Shown piece after piece: positions 49,501 through 59,800 of a stretch of 64,000 nucleotides of DNA. Under the pieces are notes generated by a model. It saw nothing but the letters and a program-made list of their open reading frames with translations, had not been told where the DNA came from and did no database searches. This DNA comes from Aplysia californica (taxonomy: Eukaryota > Mollusca > Gastropoda > Aplysiida > Aplysiidae): contig NW_004797720.1 of NCBI RefSeq assembly GCF_000002075.1, positions 411,392 to 475,391 of the forward strand, given 5' to 3'. Each line of letters begins with the position of its first letter. Positions within the stretch are counted from its first letter, which is position 1. Position numbers and translations under genes: made by a program.

Positions 49501-52500
49501 AATAAATATTCTCCACTGCTGATGCTTTGGTCACCGTCAAGCCTTGACGTGCAAAGTATTGCTATTACTATTTATTAGTATTAGTATTATTATTATTATT
49601 ACCACTGCAGTCTATTTTTGTCTTGTGGCACTCGTGCTTGGCATCAGACAGCACTAATATAATGAACGGGCAGAAGGTACATTTTAGTACTACAGTGGGT
49701 GTCGCATTCAACGAGGTCACAGTCAACGAGAAGTCGGCTCCAACAAGGCAATCCTTAATCCCGGATTTTGCCTCTATATCTCTTTGTAAATGTGCGTCAG
49801 CTGCAACGAGTTTGCTAAAAGACGGAAGTCGCTTTCAACAAGGTCGCGATAACCAAATAAAAGCAATTAGCGGCCTCAAAAGTGAAGAATTTTTCTCCTT
49901 TCTCTCCATCTCATGCAAAACACAAGGACCATCCTCGATTCCTAACACACTGTATTATTAGATCTAGTGTGCCTCCTAATTAATATGGGCCCCAAAGCCA
50001 AGAGGATGGGCGAGGGTTAGCCTACTGTAGGGATGGGAGGGGTGGGTGGGTGGGAACGCGATGCGGGCTGTGTGGAACTGGATGAACTCTGGATGGGTAG
50101 GTCTAGAGCGAGACCATTTTTTTCAATTTTCTTTTCTTCCCCTGATCAGACAATCCAAGCTCCTGCCTTTACTTTATGTAGATCTAGGCCTAGATGTGAG
50201 AGGGTATGTCAGACAATCCAAGCTCCTGCCTTTACTTTATGTAGATCTAGGCCTAGATGTGAGAGGGTATGTCAGACAATCCAAGCTCCTGCCTTTACTT
50301 TATGTAGATCTAGGCCTAGACGTGAGAGGGTATGTCAGACAATCCAAGCTCCTGCCTTTACTTTATGTAGATCTAGGCCTAGATGTGAGAGGGTATGTTT
50401 CCACGCGAGAAGTGTTCCGGGAAAAAAAAAATGTTTAATGCAGAAATGACGGTCAGAACACAGCTCAAACACGTGCACACTCACTGATGCTGTTAGAGAT
50501 TTTCGTCATCAGGGGGAACAACTGTTTTAATTACTGGTATTGGTACGTAGTGTAATATAATAATAACCTGTCTCCTTTCTTTTCTTTAGCCTTTGTCACG
50601 TTCAACGAGAGGTCGGATCCAACGAGGACAACATGCCGGTCCCGGCAACCTCGTTGAATGCGACACCGACTGTAGTGTCTTCTCCATTCTTTGAAAAATT
50701 GATCTTGGTATTAAGTGCCTAGCGCTATGCTGCCCATGAAAAGCATCACCAGTCAGCTCTTTATAAATATTCAATGTTCATGAGAACCTATCAGTTGTAT
50801 AGGTGGCATTGGTAGTCTTGTAATCAGGCCACCGGATTGACAACCAATGAGATTTTGGGTTTGGGGGTTCCAGGCTCGGCTTGGTCTGACGATGTGTCCT
50901 TGGGAGAGGAAAGGCAGTTTACACAAATTTGTCCATTTGGCTTGGTTGTATCGCAGATAGACGTTAGATTCGGAAGTCCCACCTCTTCGATAACTTTGCC
51001 GTGTTGCAAGGAGTGGTAAAATGACACAGTTTTGCACATTTTTTTGTTCAGTCGTATTGATGAAAACATCACTGGGCAAGTCATCAATCTTTATTTTGTT
51101 GTCACTGCATTCTGTATTTTTGTGTCATAGTTTGCTTATGTAAAACTGACAGGACACACCTTAAGCCTTATATTTCATTACTGCTGATTGTATGTTTTGC
51201 ACAGACATACATAATGTAATTACTTTTGATTTCTCAGACTGCTGAATGAGATGCTTGGATTCTCAAGGGTGTTCAGGCTTTTGTTGTCAGCCAGGAAGGT
51301 ACGTTTGCTTTTATTGTATTCATGGACCACTGGTATTTGTACGGATTTTGCACTTTTAAAAGTAAAAAAAGTCATGACACAAGATGTATGACACAGTATA
51401 ATCCTTAACTGGACACTGCACAGTGGTGACCATAAATGGTGTGTGGATTGTCTATGTTTGTGATACTATCCATGCGTTTATGTAGTAATGTATTTCTATA
51501 TTTGTTCATGCATTTTTTATTCTTATTTTATTTAGTGGACTATTCCAAAGATCTAGCTACAGAAAGACTGTCATCAATTAGTCATGGTTGTAGTAGTGAT
51601 CAAAAGCAGTTCGTGATGGTCTAAGCCCTAACCTCTATGTTGCCATGCTAAAGACAAGCGGGCAGCTAGCCAAGCATAGTTTTGTATCAGGTGTAGCATT
51701 TTCTACTGAAACTGTTTTTTTTCTCCAATCCTGTCAAGTTGTGGGCTTGACCTCATCTGTACCTCATTTTCTGCACCTGGCCTGTTCGAGTAGCGATCTA
51801 AGTTCATAGATTCATAATTGAATTGCAAAAACCAAAAATGAGTGCCTTTGTTTCTAATCTCATCTTTGTTTGTTTTTAAACAATGTTTTTCAGCCTATTG
51901 TTGGTCACAATATGTTGATGGACCTGATGTTTATGTTTGACAAATTCCACATGCCACTTCCAGGTAAGATACAGTTGCAAATATGGCAAGTGACAAACTG
52001 TTTTATAGAATTTTTATGTCACCTTCCCTTGAAAATCAAGCTGAAGAAAGTTCACATCATCAAATGTTATGATATAATTATGACAAGAGTTACGGGGATT
52101 TATCAAAATTGTCACCCACAAACAAAGTGTAAAAAAGCAACATTTCTCAAAATGTGTTCTTTATGTTGGAGGGATTGTAGGGTGCTGTCAACATCTTTTT
52201 GAGATCCATTCAATGGTCTGTCCTTTTCTTGCATTTCTATAACATAGAGCGACAGATGAACTGAGCAGGACGGCCCAATTTATGACAGATACCAGACTTC
52301 AAGTGTGATGCGATCGAGAAGAAGAAGAAGATATAACCTAAAGCATCCATCATTGACTATTGTTTCTGTCCGATACCTGTCTTTTTCTTTCTTTCTTGCC
52401 CGTAGTTGTGACAAGCACCCTGATAGTGATGTCTGAACGGCTCAAAGTCTCACTTGCACACACATATTCCAACAAGATCAAAGCAGACCCACTCATTTTG

Positions 52501-55500
52501 TCTCGTGTATTTGTGTGTTTTTAACGTAATATATATGAGGCATCGTGGCAAAATCAGACGGTCGTCAAAACAATGAAATCGAAGAAAACAGCATTGCTTC
52601 TCATTTCGTAAATTTTCCATCTGAAACCACCTGACCCTCACCTTCTTCAATTGCAAATATCATGACTTCTTTTCAAGAGAGATGGGTATTTTTTAATCGA
52701 AAAATTGACAAATAGATAAGCATTATGAGACTAATACTCCACATACCCAAATATTGACGAGCGCCTGATTCTTACGTGTCGTGATATGTATACATTTAAA
52801 AAGATTTTTCTCATTATTCATAGTTTGGACCTTAACTGGTAGCATATGACATTCTTCAAAAACATGAATTACAGTTTCACTTTTTAATTTTTAAAACTAT
52901 AAACTCTGGTTTTGTATCATTCATTTGGTTCACACTTCATCGTGTTTAATGATTTGATCAGTTGTAGCATGCCATGATAATTTGCCAACTTTGAGATTTT
53001 TTAGCTCCAGATGAAACATCATGTGTTTGTGTTTCCGCGATCTTCTAGTAAATCAGAAAAGCAGCTAGTCAAATGAGTCATTCACTGTTTTCACATATGA
53101 GCCATGATGTACTGATTATACAACGCACTATTGAACTTAACATTCTGATTTCTTGTTACATTTTGGGGGGAGGGATTCAACAATTTTAGACCATTGTCTT
53201 TACTGCGTTTATTGTCTATTAAATTATCTTTCATTTAAAAAAATTCAGTGAAAGAATATATTTTTACTAAACTATCAGGTAATTGAATAAAAATAAAAAC
53301 AAAAACTTTAAGTTTACTACTACTTTCATATTAAAATTTGTCAAATATCTTTTGAAGAAACACGGATAGGCCTACAGTTTTGTTTTCTGTTCTAAGAGCC
53401 CATGATGTTCATTTAGCTTGTTCCTGCTGTCATTTCAGAAAAGTATGAAACATTCAAGCTGTGTATTCGTGAAGTCTTCCCAGTGATATTTGACACGAAG
53501 CACATCCATTTGTGCATAAAGAAAGTAAGTGCCAAGGAAGACTCTATCATGTTGGGATTTTGTTTGAGCAATTCTATGGTATTTTACGTGAATGTCATTT
53601 CTCTATGTGGGTGGTTGGTGGGTGCTTTAGTGTGGTTTGCTCCTTCTTTCCTATTAAACACCTATCGTCCTGATCTCTCCTCCTTCTTTTTATGTTTGTT
53701 ACTCTCTTGTAAAACATCTAATCTTCGGCACTTACATGACCTTATAGTGTTGAAAGTACAGATGTATGAGGAGTATTTTAAGAATTAAGTGGCAGGATAG
53801 AATAAGAAATGAAGAGCTGTGGGAAAGGACAGGACAAAAGGATATAGGAGTAGAAATAGGACTAAGAAAGTGGCGATGGATGGGGCACACCTTAAGAAAG
53901 CCCAGCGGAAACATCACAAGACAGTCACTGCAGTGGAACCCCCAGGGAGCACGAGGCAGGGGTAGGCCATGAGAAACATGGAGGAGATGCGTGGAAAGGG
54001 ACATGAGAGAAATGAAGCTCACTTGGAACGAGCTTGGAAGGATGGCTCAGGACAGAGATAAATGGAAGGAGCTTGTATGTGGCCTATACCCTGCCAGGGG
54101 TGAAAGGCATTGATGATGATGATAGTGTTGCAAGTGCTGTAAAACTCTTACTTTTAAAAAACTCATTTCTCTGTGTTGTATGGATTGCATCAATTTATGG
54201 AACTGTTAATAGTTAAGGAGGGTAGAATGCACTCACCACAGAATAGCAAGGTTTTGCATGAATCACGCTTCTAGTGATGCTATGTCAGTTTATACACCAG
54301 GGTTGGAGAGTGCTGACGACATCTTGTTCTCCACACACATTAAGTAATGCAGTGCATGGATCCTTTTTTTTAAATCATCAAATAAGGCTATAGTAAACAT
54401 TAAATTCTGATTTTCTGTAAATCTGTCATCAATAAATGCCACTTTGCTAATGGTCTGTCCTTTTCTCATGTTTCTGTAACATAAAGCATCTATCATTGTC
54501 TATTATTTCTGTCTGGCACCTGTCTTTTTCTTTTCTTATTTTTTTTTAAAAAGTCGTTGGGGGTGTACTTTATTTCTAAAAACCGTGTCATATCCAATAA
54601 AAATGAGACTGTGTGATTCGTAGAACAAGAAGTGTTTTGTTGGTTACCCACTAGAGTGGAGTATCCTGTGACTTTAGAATTAGTTTGCTTTCATTTTACA
54701 ATAACAGTACTGGGCCCAAGAAGTATGTGTGTGCTGTGAGTTTTGGTTGCTTATTGTTATAATGTTATGTATTCTTGATATTTGATCTAAGTCAGACGAG
54801 CACAAGACGATAGTAAACATTCAGCCATATTGATTTCATAGGGAAGGGAAGTGTTTATTTTCGTATCGAACATCTTCGCTATATTCGAGTATAAGTATCG
54901 AATATCATGACACTTATAGATGCTCTTGTTCCAGTGTTCTGTTATCTTTGTATTTACTGTATGTTGTTGAAGCTCTTCTAAGTAATGCAGTGGCCTTGTT
55001 CTATCTTTCATTGTGTTGACATACTGGGTTTTTTTCCCCTCAACCATTTCCAATCATTTGTCTTTGAGAACAGAAACTGGAGTTACTTGGTGTTGTGCAT
55101 GCCAGGAGCCTGGAGGAACTGCACAACATCCTCGCCAGGTAAATTTGCCGCACTTGAGAACTGTCCTGAATTTCCCGGGACTTGCGCTTATCTGGCAATC
55201 AGGAATTTGAGATCCTTTTTTATCACATTTCACATGCGCTACACAAGAACAAGTCCCACTTGTAATTTTGTCTGATGCTGCATGATTTGATCAAATTGGG
55301 TGCCCCTGACTGGGTTTTGAAAAAGCTGGCAAGCCTGATTTACAGGCTTTTTTTAGATCCATGGGTGGTTAGAGGTCACCACTGGTAGATTCTTTTTTTT
55401 TCCCCTTGCCCATTTATATGAGACTAGCTGGGCCCCCTTTCGGTGAAAGGAATGATCGGTGCATTAACATCAACTGAAAGTCATTGGCCTACTTTACATT

Positions 55501-56740
55501 CTACTGGAATCGAGCAATAAATCTTGAGAGAGGCAAAAAATTAGAAGGTCTAGATCTATACTCTCAAAACGAAATGCACCTCACAAAATATCACTTCCAG
55601 CACTTCCATTGTTAAGGACAGCTACACATTTCTTTTGTTTCTCAGTGGAATAATCACAAAGCCCAAAGAAAGACGAGAACTTTTTGTCCGATATATTTTT
55701 CTAAATTCAGGAAATGATTAAATCAAAATTCGGGCTGCGTCATGAGATCTATCTATCTTTTTTAAGGTACTTGCCAACTTTCAACTCTGTAGCTGTCGTA
55801 GTTTTATGGGACAAGTGACACATGTGTTTCCAAGTTGCCAAATATATAATAGATTGATGCCATTTGATTAATAGAAAAAAGTGAGTATGGTAGTGTCCAA
55901 TAGTGTATTACGTACATGTTTAGTATGACAAGTAACTGTTACAGATAAAGATTCAAGGATTAATACATGTAAGTCAATGATCTGAGAGCAATGATGATTT
56001 TAGAAATAATTATGGTAATGAGTGATAATGTGGGATTGCATTTAAGTAATGTTAGCGTTAGTCCTATATTTTTCTGCTCCAATGAGTTGTGAGGGATGTG
56101 GGCACCCTCTATCCAGTTCCCTACTGGAACCATCTTTGATGTCGCCGTGAAGTTCCAAATTGATGGGTCACTGGTAGGTCCTACTTCTTGTCTTTCCTTC
56201 TGTTATTTCTGTGTTTTAGTCTTACCTTTTTCCTGCCCCAAAGGACAGTGATTGTGTCTATGTGCTTCTCTTTTCTCAAACTCAAACTCGGCTTCTCCAC
56301 ACACATTAATTGACTGGTTGATGCAACCACTAATGATAATAATAACAATAACAAAAAATAGCATTTGTATAGCGCATATCCCCGATCGACAGCAAGCTCT
56401 ATGCACTTTACACTATATTATTACCCCAGCAGACCATAGAACACTCAGAAACATTCTCAGCTTCCCGGGAAGCATACAGTGCAAGCGCTCAAACACAAAC
56501 TGGCAAGATCTTTCACTGTCTGTAGCTGGGTACCCATTCCCACCTGGGTGGAGTGGGGAAAATTCATGTAAAGCGGGCCCCTGGCGGGATTTGAACCCAT
56601 GACCTTACGGTTGTGAGTCTGAAATCCTAACCACTAGGCCACCGACTATAAGACAACATTTGCTGTGAATCTTCCACCAGTCATAATTTTTACATGTGTA
56701 TCAACACACATGCTCACACACACACACACATGTGCACAGA

Positions 56741-56805
<65 letters not shown>

Positions 56806-59800
56806 TGTACACATGTGCAAATACACATACAAGTGCACGGACATCTGATTATCACTCAAGGCCCATCCAGCATCACATTTACGTCCTTATTTTTATACCA
56901 AAGTATTCATACATGATTTCTACCATCTCTCATTTAAAGCATACCAAGGTTATAGAAATCCACAAAGCTGTTTTATATATATATATAAATCATTTACTCT
57001 TTTTTGTCTTGCTTTTCATAGTGAAAGAGTGATGAACATGTCACTACTGCAGCCTACAATTCTTCGTCAGAATGAAGTCTCAGCAGGTATGCTGCTTCTT
57101 GCGTGAAAGTAAAGACTTATAATTTGATTCCTGCGTTGTAATATATAAATTATAATGTGCAAAATATTCACATGTTGATGCACAAAGAGATACCTGCCTA
57201 TGCAGACTGGCTGGGATCAGATTCATAAAAAATGGGATATTTCTGAATCTTGATCATATGGACATTGTTTTAACCCCCCCCCCCCCCCAAACCACCACCA
57301 CCACCCCCATTTCATCATTTAGAAATATGTGAGGCAGCATGGTGGAATCAGGCTCTCGTCAAAACAATCAAAGTGAAGAAACTTGCATTTTTCCACAGGT
57401 TTGTGAATTTTTTTTCATATTTTTGTTTTTTGGCTCAACACCTTTCATGCCCTTTAAAGAACTCATTTCTTTGTTGGATTTTTCTGAAAAATGTTGATTA
57501 AAGGCACAAGAAATGTAAATTTTCAGTTACCACGGACTCATAAGCTAAGGAAATAACCAATCTTTGGCGGCCATTTTCTCACTAATTTTACCTCTGAAAA
57601 CAGGTGACCCCCACCTCCTTCATTTGCAAATATCTCGACTTGTATTCAAGATAAATTGATATTTTTCATCCAAATAAAGACAAGTGAACAAGGTTTAAGA
57701 CGATACCAACAACTCTAAATGCTCAAAAATTGACAAGAGCCTGATTCCACCACGATGCCTCACATATAGGACAGGGGTCACCAAACTGCAGCCAGATCAT
57801 CTCGCCTGCCTCTATGCCAATGTGTGTGGGGAAAAAACTTGGAAGATGTGTTTGTGGTGTGCTCAGGACTGAGTCATCAAAATAATTGAATCATTTCATT
57901 GAACTGTACGTTGCACATTATGCATGCTTTTATATATTCTCAAAATCTTAATGTATGTTTTATTGTCTTAATTCTTCTTGGGTGTATTTTGTATTTTCTG
58001 TATTTATAAATCACTAGGTTGGTTGCCTTTATTTTATTTGTGTTCAGTGTATAGCACAAATGAGTCACCAGGCCCGGTGCTCAACAGTCACACAGTTATC
58101 CAGCCCGGTGCTCAACATTCACACAGTTATCCAGCCCGGTGCTCAACATTCACACAGTTATCCAGCCCGATGCTCAACATTCACACAGTTATCCAGCCCT
58201 CTTTATTTAAAAAAAGTTTGGTGACCCCAGAAATAGAGGATGGAGACGGAGATTTTCTCTAAAGTAACCTGCTTTGTGTCAGATAAAGGAATATAGTTCT
58301 TAAACTCATTGTCCGAGTTGTCCTAATATTAGAGTTATGTAAAGAAAGCAAGTGAGTTCTTCGTAGATTCCCATGTGAAGAAGATATTTTATTGAGTACA
58401 GTTGAACCTGCTCTTATGGCCTGTTGTATATGACAATCACTTGTATAAACGGCCACCACCCATTTCCCCTTTTTTTATACACAGTAGTCTCCGCCTAAGA
58501 AATGTGAAGAAGATATTTTATTGAGTACAGTTGAACCTGCTCTTATGGCCTGTTGTATATAAGACCATCACTTGTATAAATGTCCACCACCCATTTCCCC
58601 TCTTTTTTATACACAGTAGTCTCCACCTAAGAAACCGGTGCTCGGAAGCACAGAAAATGCGGGATCTTAGGCGAACAGGATATTAGCTGACGTGCCAAGG
58701 GAAGAATCTACAGTGTCCCATGTTAAGGCTCACAACCAGTAAAATAGTCTCTCTATACTCTAAAATGAATTGACGTGACCCCTGGCTGGGTTTATGACAA
58801 ATGACAAGCAAAGAGTGGTCAACCTTGATGACCAATCACAGTGATATGAGGCATACTATTTTAATTTATTATTGAATCGTGAGTCTCAAGATTTACGTTT
58901 ATATGGTTACCCCTTCTCTTTACCTGTCCAAAATTTATAGCTTTCCATCTCTGAGCGAGTTCTTGTCGTTACGCACCGTTACATTGTGACCACACCAATT
59001 ATAATTTAGTCTGTCTCGCAAATTCGGGAGTAGCGACAACTGTTGCAATGGTCTAGTAAGAGTTCACAGTTCAATGTGATCCCGCCTGGAGCGGACTTGT
59101 AGACCATATCCACCCAGCAAGTGATCTAAGTTTAGGTGGAGCGCTCAGATGTGAGAGCGATCTTTGGGGAAAACAAACGGGTCAGTCAGTTCACTCCTGG
59201 GTATGATCCCGTCTGGGACAAACATTGTACCATTTTGAGTTTTACAACATTTATGTGACCACATTCACAAGAGTGGATGATCTGTGATGCAACGGGCAGC
59301 TCAATGATCTCAACCTTTCAGTGTTGGTTGATCAGCTGTGCCCGCCCAGGTTTTTGAGGTTTTTGTTCCGTAAATTATGATCTGAAATGGGGGATCGTAG
59401 CCGAATGGAGACCTTCAGAGTGAATCAGAGCGGGATCTTAGGGGAATGTAGACCTTCAGAGCGGGATCTTAGCGGAATGTAGACCTTCAGAGCAGGATCT
59501 TAGCAGAATGTAGACCTTCAGAGCGGGATCTTTGCCGAATGTAGACCTTCAGAGCGGGATCTTAGCCGAATGTAGACCTTCAGAGTGAGTCAGAGCAGGA
59601 TCTTAGAGGAACTTTTGAGTTGTAAATATTTTGTTTTCTTAAAACAGCGGGCTTATAAGCAAACCAGGATCGTAAGCTGTGGGATCTTTGGTGGAGACTT
59701 CTGTATAATGACACTATATAAGATGGTGCACCTCTGACTTCATTCAACTTTTTTTCATTAACAGATGGGGACGAGTTTCACAACGCTGGCTATGACTCAT

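Noticed and set aside
50033-50449. 130-138-residue repeat-containing frames
   Set aside because: They are produced by the 63-bp tandem repeat in element Q and are not conserved coding sequence.
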